Part shown: positions 19,323 to 30,902 of the stretch, one piece after another | Position numbering within the stretch: the first letter of the stretch is position 1 | How the letters are laid out: each line of letters opens with the position of its first letter | Assembly: GCF_029227915.1 (NCBI RefSeq) | Contig: NC_079888.1 | Span: forward strand, 18,764,001-18,828,000 | Origin: Hydractinia symbiolongicarpus | Taxonomy: Eukaryota; Cnidaria; Hydrozoa; Anthoathecata; Hydractiniidae | Direction: 5' to 3' | DNA: 64,000 bases | Made by a program: the position numbers and the translations under genes | Notes under the pieces: generated by a model | What the model saw: the letters and a program-made list of their open reading frames with translations, nothing else | What the model was told of the DNA's origin: nothing | The model's database searches: none

Positions 19323-22300
19323 TTAGGTACCATAACGTTTAAAATAATTGTTTACCTGCTGCGAAGCACCATAGAAACTTGAAGTATTTTCGCTTGGTTT
19401 TTGATCACACTCAGCTAACATTTCCTTGAAATCAGCCAACTCGCTTTTGGTGACATGTGGATCGTTACTTTTTAACCAGCGAAGTATCTGTTCTTTGTTC
19501 AGATTCCCGGAAGATTTTTTAAGCTTATCGGCTATTTCATGGACATCTTTTGGTTCTATCGTAATTTTCTCTCCATCGACGCCGTTAAAAGAAGCATATA
19601 GCTTCATGGCTATATTCAACGCATGTCTGCGATTCGACAGTAAGTTGTAGTGCATGTCCGTCGTCTGTTCTCTGTTTTTCATAAAATGCTTTGCAAAAAA
19701 ACCTGATTCAAAGCCGCCATCGTTACAAGCAAACGTTGCCAGACCACATCGCACTCTTGTACATGAAATGCGTTGGTATTCATTTTGAGATCAAACTTTT
19801 GCAAGTTTAAAACTTGCCGTTAAGCTTGCCGACACATTTGTTTGGCTCATCTTCGGCGCTCCAGAGCCAGGAAGAAAAACTTTTAATGAAGGGTTTTTTG
19901 AAATTATTGATCTCAAATTGCGAAGGAAAAATTGAAGATGCAAATAGAGCATGTCATTTACGACGATGAATTTTTCGCCATAAATTGTACTTGTCTTGTA
20001 TTTGTAGTTGGAAAGTACTTTATGTCCTTCATAGCCCTCCACAACTGTAGCATTATCCACATCCTTTGTTGTCAGCTCGATAATGTTAGAGGCACGCAAT
20101 CCGTTTCCAATAACTAAATTGGTGATCAAATAGTCACGAAATTGAATAGCAAACGATCTTGTAAATTGGCTCCTCTTTGTAACTCCCTTCTGCACTTGTG
20201 AAATTAAATGTTGCACAAATTTGCTCTCACCATACTTGATAAAATGCGTTGGTCGAAGCAGCTGCTTGCACTTGTTCTTTCTAATTTTGACCTTTCTCTA
20301 CTTCACCAACGGGTTTAACTGCTTGTTGAAATCATTAGCAGATTGTGAAAGAGAGGAAAGCTGCAATCTGCTCATTCCAGCAAAAATCTCGTTACGTCGG
20401 AGGTACTGTAAAAACATTCCTAAAGATCCATAACGTGCACGCAAGGTGCTCGCCTGCACTCCTTCCTTTTTGCCAATAGTTTTAAATGTAGGCCGATGGT
20501 AATAATCCATTAACAAATGCATGTTCGAAAGGGGATTTATGGGAAACATGACGAGGTCTTTTCTTATCGATGTCCATATTAATACAACTTGGTTTCTATG
20601 TTGAGTTGAGTTGTCTTTTGTATGGCCAGACTGTAGCAGTTCTTCTTGAAAATTGTCTAGCAAGTCATCACCTGTGGAAAAATAAATACTAAAAAATTCA
20701 TCAGGTTTTACACCCCATTCCTTTCGTTTGGACGAAGTGAGACGGCAAGATCCTGACGGAATATAGTCCAAACTTGGATGATCATGTTGCAAAGGCACTG
20801 GCTGTGATCTTGACACAAAATCGTCCCCATCCGCCTCAACATTTAGGTTAGATTTAAACTTTTCTGTTACTTTGTCCTCACTTGGTACTTTACTGCCATT
20901 TTAGCCAAATCCTTTGCTCCAATGTTCAGCCCTAGCTTGCTCTACTGTTTCTTTTATTTCTTCCATAGACATCTGTTTATGAAAAGGATGACGTTTGAGA
21001 TGATGATCTAGCCTTAAAATATAGTATAAGCAATGAGTTACTATAGATGTTTTCGCTTTTCGAAATCTAAGTACGAGAGATAAGTATAGCATTGCTCTAA
21101 CTTGTTTGCCTGCCACACAAGCCGATTAGCGGCCATTAAAAAGCTGAAATGGGCTGACTACAGTATATTCAAATTGAGCAGAGTGAGGAATCAAACCTTA
21201 AACCTTATGGTTACAAGTCAAATGCGCTACCACTACACCCTCTCTCAACCTAAAGTGCCACAATGCGCCTTATTGGGCGTTAACAATTTGTATCCAGCGG
21301 ATAGGTCGGTCTACACGAATTAACAGTAAGTAAGTAACGGAAAGTTTTTGGTAAAAAATAAAATATTTGTATTAAAAAATAAAAAATAAACGTTCAAAAC
21401 AGCCTTTTTCACATTGCTACTTTACTACTAAACGTCTTTAAATTAAATTAAATTGAAGATTAATATGAAGGCTACAAAGTATCGTAGCCATACAATATAG
21501 GAAAAGAGAGTTACTAATAAACCTGACAAGGGTGAGGATGCCCAGAGGAGCTCCGATAGCTAGAAAATAACTCTACCTCGTATGCCATTCGCTGCACTCC
21601 ATACACGGCAACGGTAAATGTGTTTCATGTTTTGTCGCGTTGCACGACAGAAAAAATACACGCATCTTTGTTTCCTGTAGCCTGGCATCCGACCATGAGT
21701 ATTTATGTTTTTCTTGCAAGTGTCTTCTTAATTTTTCGCTCACAAACGCCCCACAGACAGAACACTTGTGGATATAGTACTTCTTTTGTAAACCATGATA
21801 GTGCTGTGTTATAGCATCAGCAGAACCCAAATGTTGGGAAACGAGTTCTTCAACTTTCTTTCTCTGCTTCTTTAATTGCAATTCGGTTTTCACTTTTCTA
21901 AGAGGGGCATTCCTTTTTTTTAAGCGGTGTTGAAATTCACGCTTTTTACAAATAATGTCTTGTGGCTGGTACTCCGCAGCTTGCTCTGCTTGTCTTAGTT
22001 TCTTTGTCTAAAAAACAAGTAAGTCTATATATCCGAAAAATTGTACAACAGATATTGAGCACAACAGCTGAATTTATTATATATAAAATAAATATTTAAT
22101 ATATAATACATCGTTATGGTTTTATAATACCTTGCGTTGAGAGAAGATGTCCTCTTCGGAGTCTGATGTTTCCATCTTCCCACTCTCCTTTTTTCCATTC
22201 TAATAAAAAAGATTAAAATGTGAAATACTAGTGACCATGTTTGTGTGAATAGATACAATAACAAGAAAAGAATTGCATTTGTACCTTCCTGTTAGTTGCA

Positions 22301-23060
22301 GTGTTTTTGTTGACATCGGAATGTTTTCTCCTCTTAGCTTTATGATACTAAATAAGTAAGTCACATTTCAGTAGACAATAAAACAAAAGTGTAGACAGGA
22401 ATAGTTCAAGCTATGGAGAAAACAATGGACTAAATGGTCCCCTATCAGTTTTTTAGCTTAACTTTGTATCTGATCATAATATGCCCGGGTATTTTGTAAA
22501 TTTCCCTTGTGAAACACAAAATCCGGCTAAAGCCTAACAGAAAATAGATTAAAAGAGAGGGTGATATAATGTGTAACCATTATAAGATGTTGATCTTCTC
22601 TTTCTTCTTCTAAATGCAAAAAAGCAAAGGAAAAATAACCAAGGAAAGAGAGAATGTTTAAAAGATTAAATACAATTTCGGACTTAATACGTTGCAAACG
22701 TTGGTCGAGGTTCGAAGTTCGTCGCAATTAGAACAAATATCTATAAAACAAATACGTAAACCTGTCAGAGCTCATTGGACGGCCGACAACTTAACAGACT
22801 TTGTTTAATTTAAAATCTTAGCCCATAATAATAACAGGTTAACAGGTTTAATTGTACCTGATTCACTATCCAATGAGCTGGGCTCGTATTCCGAAGTGCT
22901 TTCTTCTTCTTGAATTTGAACCTAGTGATAAAACAAGTAATTCATTAATAAGAACACAAATGTAAATCGCTGTAAAATATTATGGAGAAGTTAATCTTTT
23001 TACAAGGTTATCTTTCTGCATTGAATTCATTTCCTCCGTGTGCGCTGGCGCTTCATCGGA
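19323..23060 (-). pseudogene. Zinc-finger tyrosine recombinase (Crypton-like) gene, multi-exon, three in-frame stops
   Basis: Four exons join in frame on the minus strand: 22347-22285, 22199-22131, 22007-21577 and 21012-19323, all with GT..AG borders. Two more acidic exons are likely upstream (23060-23004, 22921-22858), but their phase does not close onto the next exon. Exon 22007-21577 encodes a basic segment and Cys/His pairs (KCSVCGAFVSEKLRRHLQEK; PCMECSEWHTR joined to LDHHLKRH), which look like two C2H2 fingers. The last exon has a SAM-like N-terminal part (SLGMFLQYLRR), the first catalytic Arg in GNGLRASNIIEL, then YQRISCTRVR and FAKHF..EQTTDMHY with the likely nucleophilic Tyr. Stops TAA (20901-20903), TAG (20298-20300) and TGA (19791-19793) interrupt the last exon without shifting the frame. 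Crypton-type recombinases cut and paste DNA. A domesticated relative is the alternative. Confidence 0.65.
21178..21240 (-). repeat. tRNA-derived SINE-like sequence, tRNA-Thr(TGT)-like
   Basis: The minus strand reads GTAGTGGTAGCGC (A-box-like), an anticodon arm with loop CTTGTAA, and GGTTTGATTCC (B box with one change from GGTTCGATTCC). The acceptor stem does not close, so it is a tRNA-derived repeat rather than a tRNA gene. It lies in the predicted intron 21013-21576 of the recombinase gene. Confidence 0.55.
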
Positions 23061-23119
23061 CTGCAAAGTTTATAGCAAACGCATTATAACTATCCATTGT
23101 AACTATTACTAAGCATCCA

Positions 23120-23489
23120 TAAATGTTCAATTAAGCTCCCACTCCCGAATAAGCGCACTTAATCAAGTATTTTTAAAATTTACTGCATCATAAAACATTT
23201 GTGAAAATGTTTGTCTACCTTTTTGTTTAAAAAATCCGCTATCATTTCATTGACGCAGAGAAAATTTAACCATAAACCTTTACGCTCAGAAGCATGTTAT
23301 TTTATACCTGCTTAATCTATATCCGTTGTTCTTTTTATTTTGCGACCAATATAATTTCCTTAAAACGGACTTTAACATATCAGAAAAATGATATTTTGTT
23401 ATAAGCGCTTTTTGACTTACTGCCCATCTAGAGCCCACCCTAAAAGTCAACATTCAAACAAACGCCCGGGGCGCTTAATCGAGCATTTA
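23120..23489. mobile_element. MITE with ~21-bp inverted repeats, 370 bp
   Basis: The left end TAAATGTTCAATTAAGCTCCC (positions 23120-23140) matches the reverse complement of 23469-23489 with three differences. No coding capacity is visible. The termini resemble those of the MITE at 33900-34173 (AATGCTTCGGTTAAACGCCC), so the two appear to be one family. Confidence 0.6.
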
Positions 23490-25230
23490 CGGTATGCATC
23501 AAAGTGTTGGAATTGGGTGATCTCTCAGAAATATTTTGTTAAGAAAATCTTCTTTAAAGTTTTCTTCATTTTATCTATCTTATAAAGCGCTATGTGCAGA
23601 AAGAATTCCAAGTCCCCTCCCTCCACCCTTCCTACTTGTGTCGTATTGTTTGTGATTGAAGGATTGTTTTTTTTCTTTAAGATTTTCTCAGTGAAAAGTT
23701 ATAGGTCCAAGTTGGACAGTACTCATGCTTGTAATAAGCAAGAAAGTGTATTCAGCACCTTCTTCTGGGAGCCTAATCCCAATTTTATTTACATCCACCG
23801 TCCCTGTAGACAAGATACTTCAGTGCAGCTTGCTGTATTGTAAACCTTTTTCATCGCTCAGTAGGGTTAAAAGTACAAAGTAATTTAACTCACTGCAATT
23901 GTGATAATGAACTCTGGATCTAAAAAAAAAAAAAGATAAAAAAATTTCTATTTCAGACTAACACAATACTACACCTTGATGAAATATTCTAACCTTTTTC
24001 GCTAAAGGAAAAGATGCTCTATTCGCTTTCGTCGTTATCAGATGTATTTTTAACAATATTATAATTGCAGTAGATAAACGAACAAAGTGCCTCCAAATTT
24101 TCGAAATAAAACATTTTTTTCCCTAAAAAATGTCGTATTATTGTTAAGGACTAGTCGATTAGGCCTGTGGAAAAATCCACTTAGGCCGAAAAACAATAAA
24201 GAACTTAGGCGAGAGAACAATGAAAAAGATACTTGTTGCTTTTATTGTATGAAAACTGAAGTGCTATTTAAAGTAACGTATAACATCGTGTACTTTTGAC
24301 AAAAATTATTGACGTCACCAATGCATGTTCAAAAATTATTTCAGATAATAAAATACTTTACTTTTTTGTTTTTTGTGCAGTAATGTGACATAATGGCATT
24401 GTACCTCTGCTGTTCTTTTGAGTTTGACCAGTATCAATAAATCTTTGATGGATTTGAGTAACATGCTATGCCCTGACTTTTAGTTCATGAATTATCTCGA
24501 TTAAAAGGAAATAATCCACTTAACAAAGCGCGCCACGGGAAGGCAACTCATGGGGCTTTGCGCTTCAACCTAAAAAGAAGTAAAAAGCATGTAAGACATG
24601 TATCAAATGTATTAACAAAATAATCCATGCGATTTAAAAAAAAGTATATAGCTCAAACACAAAAAGGGTGTTTGTTATAAAATGGTATATTAAAAAGACA
24701 GTTGTTAAAGTAAAGTTTTAGGCAACATGATAAATTCTAGTAGCTGGCGGGTCCTCAATACTGGTAAAAGGGAAAATAACTGAACTGAATGTATTTTGAT
24801 GTATTTTATTGTAACATAACAAAAAAATAACTTAAAAAGAAACTACTCTGAGGTATCGACGATCAGCAACACTGAAATAATAACACAGGGATGGAATTGA
24901 TAAGTGTACAGTGTTATAAACATGTTTTGCAAATCCACTGTTTGTGAACATTTAAACATTAAATAGACAAAAAAAAGCTTGCATGATAAAATAAGTAATT
25001 GCGTAAATGTGTAGAAATATTGGATACCCCAGAGTAATAACTAACATCAAAATATACTTGGTCAAAAACTGTAAGAAATATAATCTTAATTAATAATTTA
25101 AATAAATAAATAGAAAGATTTTTTCTGGTTTATTAGAATTATTGGTTTATTTATTAAATGTACAATTGTTATATTGGTTATGAATAGTATGTGTGCGTCG
25201 ATGTTTATGCTTTTGTCGACGTTTCTTTGA
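23490..25230. other. No gene seen; AT-rich non-coding
   Basis: Only short chance frames. Nothing matches a known family, and no splice-bounded coding exon stood out on either strand. Confidence 0.5.
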
Positions 25231-25470
25231 CTAGCTCCAATTAAAATTGGCTAAATCCTGACCCCCATGCGTATTCCACCATTTGAATGATTTTGTGGAC
25301 AGGGGGCCAGGATGCGTCTTTCTATACTCCTCATAAGCTGAATACGTCAAAACTAAATAACAAACAAAAACAAAACAGATAAGAAAAAAATAAAATAAAA
25401 TAACTTTATAATAATACCAAAACTGTGTCCAATAAAAAAAATGTTGCTCCATCTAAACTCTATTTATTAT

Positions 25471-28400
25471 CTACAAAGTATCAACAATACATTGATTTTG
25501 TTGCAACACACAATTGGATGGCACTTCAATTGCACCTTGGAAAGGTTCTTGCTCCCGAACAGGTAAAACACCTTTTCCAAGTTGCAGAAGCCATGCAGCA
25601 AATTGTTGTTCTCCTGGCCTTGTTCTCATGTTGCGAGTTAATCTAAACTCTGTAACCAAGTGCCATAATGGAGAACTTTTTAAACACATGTCCACAATTT
25701 CAGTTGCTTTTCCTTTTCTGACAACAGGCAGTAACTGTGAAAAATCACCACCTAAAAGAACAACTTTACCTCCAAATGGAAGCTCATTTTTACAAATATC
25801 TTGTAGAAGACGATCTATTGCATGAAAAGCATGCTTAGGAATCATGGAAGCTTCATCAAGTAAAAATAGACTCTTTTTCGCAATTCTGCAGCATAAGCAG
25901 AAACCGGGGTTATGTTGCATGTACTGTTCTCTACAATAGGAACAGGTAACCGGAATAGTCTATGAATGGTGGTACCCATTTTCAAAAGTGTTGCTGCTAT
26001 GCCAGTAAATGCAGCAGTTCCAACTTGAAAACCTCTACCTGTAAGTTCAGAAATAAGGTAATTATAAGTAAAGGTTTTACCACTACCATCAGCACCTTCT
26101 AAATAAAACAGACGGTTGTTTTGGACTGCATTGTTAGCAACATTTACAACAGCTTCTATGACTGCATTAGCCAGTGCAGTCTGTTCGTCAGTAAGTTGAG
26201 CCCTTAGTTGGGAAGCTCTTTCAGCCTCCATAGCTACATCAATGTTTTCAGCTGGGGGTAATTCATCTAAATGAGGAAGATTATAATCAGTAAGAGATTT
26301 ACCAAATTGCCTAAGTACAGAATTAATATCTTGAAGCAGCCTGTACTCAACATGTTCCTCATTGATTTGGCGAATATAATCTTCATACATTGCATCCTTG
26401 TACCTTGTCCACAAAGTAAAAGGATCATAAGGTTCGCAGTGAGTAAATATCACAGCAAACAGTTGCCTTAATTGTCGAGGCATCTGAAAGTTAACAGCTT
26501 CCTGCAAAGTATTGTTCCATTTAGTATCATCAGGAGACCACGCAGTAAACAGGCGTCACGAAATGTTTCAGCAACATTGCCATTGACAGTTCGTAAATCT
26601 TCAAAAGAAGTTGCACCAGGTGTATGCAATAGCAACATACGTAAATAAAAAAGCTCACCTGCGCGAGGACTCACACTATACATTCTGGACACACTTTTAC
26701 CATGACCGCGTTGTCTTGGTTTCCAAACTTTGTTCTTATTAAAAACAAAATGAAGAGGAATGTCTGGATACATATATTGGCGAGCATCATGATTCTCTGC
26801 ATTTAACACAAACCAAGCTGTTAATTTTGTAGCCTGATCTGCAGCTCTGTCCAGAGCCTCTTCAGCCTGTCCTTGCTGAAAATAAACAATATGGTTATTT
26901 GGCAAGTGCACTGGCAATCTATGGACAACATGAGATTGTTGGTGCATGGTAAATTCAAAAAGACGCCATATGGCTTCCGGTGCACTGACATACCGTGCAT
27001 CTAAAAATGTCTGCACCTCATCATGATCAATACGTTCATTGATCTCAATGTTGGCACAATCATGACATTTATAAATATATTTATAGAGGTATTTAACAGA
27101 TTTAACAGACATGAACGCCTCCAAGTTTATATGTGCATTGTATTTCTTGGAAAGCCATGGATTATATGGAACAATCCAGCGATTATCTACGTCAACATTA
27201 TTGACATTGATATGTATACCATTATCACGACGTCTATATAATGGATATCCGTTGACTTCAGCTACCGTAGATGCTAAAAAAGTTCTTTGGAAAACTTTTT
27301 GTGCAAACACCATCTTCCATACATCTGGAATTAGGATTCAGATGTCCACATGGTCTATGAATCATACACGATCGTACAATTTCAAACAGCTCAGGGTGTT
27401 CCTGTTGATTAGGAATTTCTGCTGAAATAACACTGTCTATGTCATCTGCATCCCTAAGTTTGTCATTGGGATCTAAATGAATTACCAAATGACAATGAGG
27501 CAAACCCCTCTTTTGAAATTCTATAACATACACATGTGCTATAGTCTTACCTAGAACTCCCATTTCAGTAACATCTTTAAGGATTTCATTTAGTTTCAAT
27601 TTAAAAACTCGAGAAACTAAATCAGGCAGATCGTGTGCACGTTGGCCTGCAAACAAATTTTCTGTAATTTCACGCCATTTTGGATTGCACGTAAAAGTCA
27701 GAAAAAAATCAGGTTTTCCAAACTTACCAATAACTGCCATAGCATCTTGATAGTTTTGAGCCGTGGCACGTGGACTTCCTTGAAAACTCGAAGGAAGAAC
27801 AACAATACGACCTGGTTGAAGGCCTCGCTCTTCAGCTCGTGCATTCAAATGGTCAACTAAACCTTCATAACTATCAACACGAAGGTTGGTTTGATTTGCT
27901 TGAATGTAATTTAAATTATTACCTTCAACTTTAAAATAAGAATCAACACAATACTGCTGAAACAATTTCTTACCATAATGAATCGGGCTGAAATATTCCC
28001 GAGCAGCTGAACGGTAAGTATAATACTGCAACATTGTAGTAGTGTTGCGAGTACGGGTTGCACGTACAGCAACACGAGGTATCCTATTATGCCAACCTGG
28101 TTCACCCCTTGGAAAAAAAAGAGGATACACCATTGGCTCCAAGTTTGCAGACATTGTGGAAATATTCTGTAAATCACCTCCACGCGGATAGATAACAACA
28201 TCCCTGTTTCCAGGAGGTGCTCCATCTTGGCCAACAAATACTGCCACAACTTCATCATGATGTGGCAAGTTGTAGCGCTTTCGGTCATTGCCAACTCCCA
28301 TGTACATACGCACTTCAGATGGAGCACGGTTTTGTGCTGCTGCCTGATTTAATTCTTCAGCTTCAACTTCAGCCATGTACCTATAGGCAGCAGCAAACGG

Positions 28401-28612
28401 GCTTACTCTGTCCATAACATCTTGAACAGTTTGCATCACGTCTTCACGACAGCCATTATTTTCTTGGCGTGCCATTCTTTCGTTGAGAGCCCTACCTGCT
28501 TCATAAATATAAAGTTGGTTAAAAACAGGGGTTTGTCCTTCAGGAGGGTGAAGACCCCCAACACGATGCCATATTTGACCACAGATACGAAAGCATGGTG
28601 GTCCACGGTTAG
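25471..28612 (-). pseudogene. Helitron Rep (HUH) and PIF1-type helicase, frameshifted and C-terminally truncated
   Basis: Reading from 28612 down, the Helitron N-terminal domain and the Rep nuclease come first: VIEFQKRGLPHCHLVIHLD holds the HUH-type His pair (HCH), and SVKYLYKYIYK holds the tyrosine motif. The helicase follows: DEQTALANAVI, LEGADGSGKTFTYNYL (Walker A), FTGIAATLL, FLLDEASMIPKHAF (Walker B) and VVLLGGDFSQLLPVV. One-base shifts occur near 27285, 26530 and 25875, the last two near short homopolymers. The helicase ends at CVLQQNQCIVDTL, so roughly its last third is missing. Rep nicks and joins the strands, and the helicase unwinds them during rolling-circle transposition. This copy cannot act by itself. 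Confidence 0.85.
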
Positions 28613-29389
28613 GTGGGGGGGGCGAAGGTTTGCTCCAAAAGAAGCAAAGGCAACGGCACTATTATACTTACGTATATTTGACTGACAGTTTTTTGCTTGA
28701 ACAGTATCTGTATTTGTTAATAATTCCCCAAGCTGCTGAGGGTAAGGAGACAAGTTATCTAATGCAACTTTACCTGTGTGACAACATTTAAAACAATTTT
28801 CATTTTCAAACTTTAAAGCTTGACAATACTCACATTTTTTGTCCATAGCACCTAGAAAATATAAATTAGGCAATACATTTTGACGTGCAATATTATAATA
28901 CGGCGCATTTCGGCGAGCACGAACAGCAGCATGCCTTTGGATATCTGCATGGTGTCTATTTACTACCTGTTCAACATTTTGCCTTTGTCGAACAACAGCT
29001 TGCCTCTCACCATTTCGACGTCGTCTATTGGCAGCCCGCTCACCATTTTCCACTTGACGTGCAACAACATGTCGTTCAGCATCCTGAGCACGTCTATTGG
29101 CAGACTGCTCATTAATTTCAGCGATACGCACAGATGCGACACATTGTGCATGTCTATGCCTAGCTAAAGACACATCATCAAAAATTGATGCACGTGGTAT
29201 GACATTTACATGAACTTCATGTGGCAGTTCAACGTGTTGAGGAGTATCTGGCATCTGCTGGCCCATAATAAGACCTACTAACCTTTGACTATTTTCAGGG
29301 CGTTGCAACACAAACCTTCCAGCATTATTAAAAAGCCTAAGACCACGTACAGGGTTGTTAGTGTTACTGCTCTCTAATGGGTTAGACAT
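28613..29389 (-). pseudogene. Helitron N-terminal region with Arg-rich repeats and zinc finger
   Basis: It begins at the ATG at 29389 (MSNPLESSNTNNPVRGLRLF) and joins the Rep frame after a shift in a run of eight G (28615-28622 on the plus strand). Residues about 85-175 are imperfect repeats rich in Arg, Glu and Asn (ANRRRRNGERQAVVRQRQN and similar). A Cys cluster follows (CEYCQALKFENENCFKCC...GKVAL), the zinc finger usual at the start of Helitron proteins. The repeats could bind nucleic acid; that is inference. Confidence 0.75.
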
Positions 29390-30637
29390 TATAGAGAAAA
29401 ATACACAGCCTAGCTAGCTATAGCTAGTATAGGAACCACAAGTTCTAAAAAATAAATAAGAAATAAGTGAGCTAAAATTTCATTACTAAACTAAACATAG
29501 CTAGCTAGTTATTTATGTATTAGCTAATACAGTAGTGCAAATTGGGAAAATTTTACTCTAGAATAAACTTTAGTAAATTAAGGTAAAATAGAAAGAAAGA
29601 TATAGTTAACTCTGCAAGCAACCAAACCAAACATTAGGCAAGAATATTTTATTTTGTTTATCAGGGTTTTGCCTTAAAATAAATGCAAGTCAAAATTGGT
29701 CTCCTTTTTCTTTTTCTCAGATCTTAATATGGCTACATGCTTTTCCTATATAAGAACCATTTTAAGGTATAAAATTGGGCCTAGGGTCAACATAATTTTG
29801 GAATAATTTCTATAAAGTTTATGAGAAACATGAAGGATTGAATGCAAGAAGTTTGTTATAAAAACGTTTGACAGGCCACCTGCTGAAGAATGTAAAAAAC
29901 ACTGCAACCTAAGCCAAGGGATGTAGCTAACGTAAACGGGAAAAATAGTTTTGTTTAGTGAAAAGAACGGTTTTTAGTGCACAAAGTATGATATATAATC
30001 CTTAGGTTTTACAAAGATAAATTTGAAATTTCTTACTTTGTAGTACTGTCCTCTAGGTAAATAAAAGTTAAAGATAACTTGCTAAACTAACTGTAAACCT
30101 AGGTAAATAGGTTACTTACTATCAACTGATTTTTTAAAACTTCTTTTTCTAGCTAATAATAGTGCAGTCTACCACCACGATCTCAGGAAATCCACCTCAA
30201 CTTCGCTTTTCCAACTTCTAATATTTCCTTTTCTTTCTTCTCTACTTAAAGTTACTTAAACAAAAGTGAAGGACATGTTACAACACACAAAATAAATGAT
30301 TTTTCCAATATTTGTATATAGCAAGCAACCTACTTCGTTCGTTCGTCTCCTGAACTTGAAAAAACTTTGTACGTTTGTTTTGATCGTCAGGTGATACTTG
30401 GAATTTTGAACAAATAAAATTGCTTTATTTTGATCACGTGATTTTGTTCATCCAATGAATTTTTTTTATTTTGATCACGTGATTTTAAAACGTAAACAAA
30501 CAAAACTCGCGGCTTTTCTCGACAAAGAAGACATATTTTTTCGGTAACATCAAAGATTTTTTCGGCGACATCAAAGGAAAATGACAATGTCAACTTCGCC
30601 TGTCACAGACACACGGAACTGGCGTATTATTATATAG
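29390..30637 (-). other. Helitron 5' non-coding leader with paired E-box palindromes
   Basis: No gene. It lies between the Helitron terminus and its first ATG. Two copies of TTTGATCACGTGATTTT, 41 bases apart (cores 30431-30441 and 30472-30482), contain the E-box CACGTG and could act as promoter elements. The region near 29400-29530 is rich in TAGCTAGC. Confidence 0.45.
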
Positions 30638-30902
30638 ATAATGCGAATAAGAAGGCATTACATTCATGGGATAGCTTCAACGTTGAAAGACAATATTGTG
30701 AGTTATTTTTCAAACACGTCTCCAATACGTTAAAAAGCTTGAACTTTAACATTAAAAACATTATAAAATTTGAGCGAGAGATTATCGGATGTGTAACAGA
30801 CGCGTAAATGTGGAGTGGATACATAAACATTATATGTTAAACGAGTTGTACCTGTTAAAGTGTTAACTAGCTTATTGGATTATTGACTGTTTTGATATAT
30901 TT

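Larger units (their letters stand above)
25231..30638 (-). mobile_element. Helitron rolling-circle transposon, degraded
   Basis: A Rep-helicase protein in pieces lies between a probable 5' end at 30638 and a possible 3' end at 25231. The 5' end on the minus strand reads TCTATATAATAATACGCC followed by GTGTGTCTGTGAC, preceded by host A, as Helitrons require. It closely resembles the 5' ends of the small Helitron units at 32018 and 33171 in this window. The proposed 3' end is the hairpin CCAATTTTAATTGG followed by AGCTAG and host T. This end is less certain, because the helicase C-terminus is missing just before it. Confidence 0.7.

Noticed and set aside
21178-21240. Functional tRNA-Thr gene
   Set aside because: The acceptor stem does not pair and the B box has a change at the invariant C; better read as a tRNA-derived repeat.
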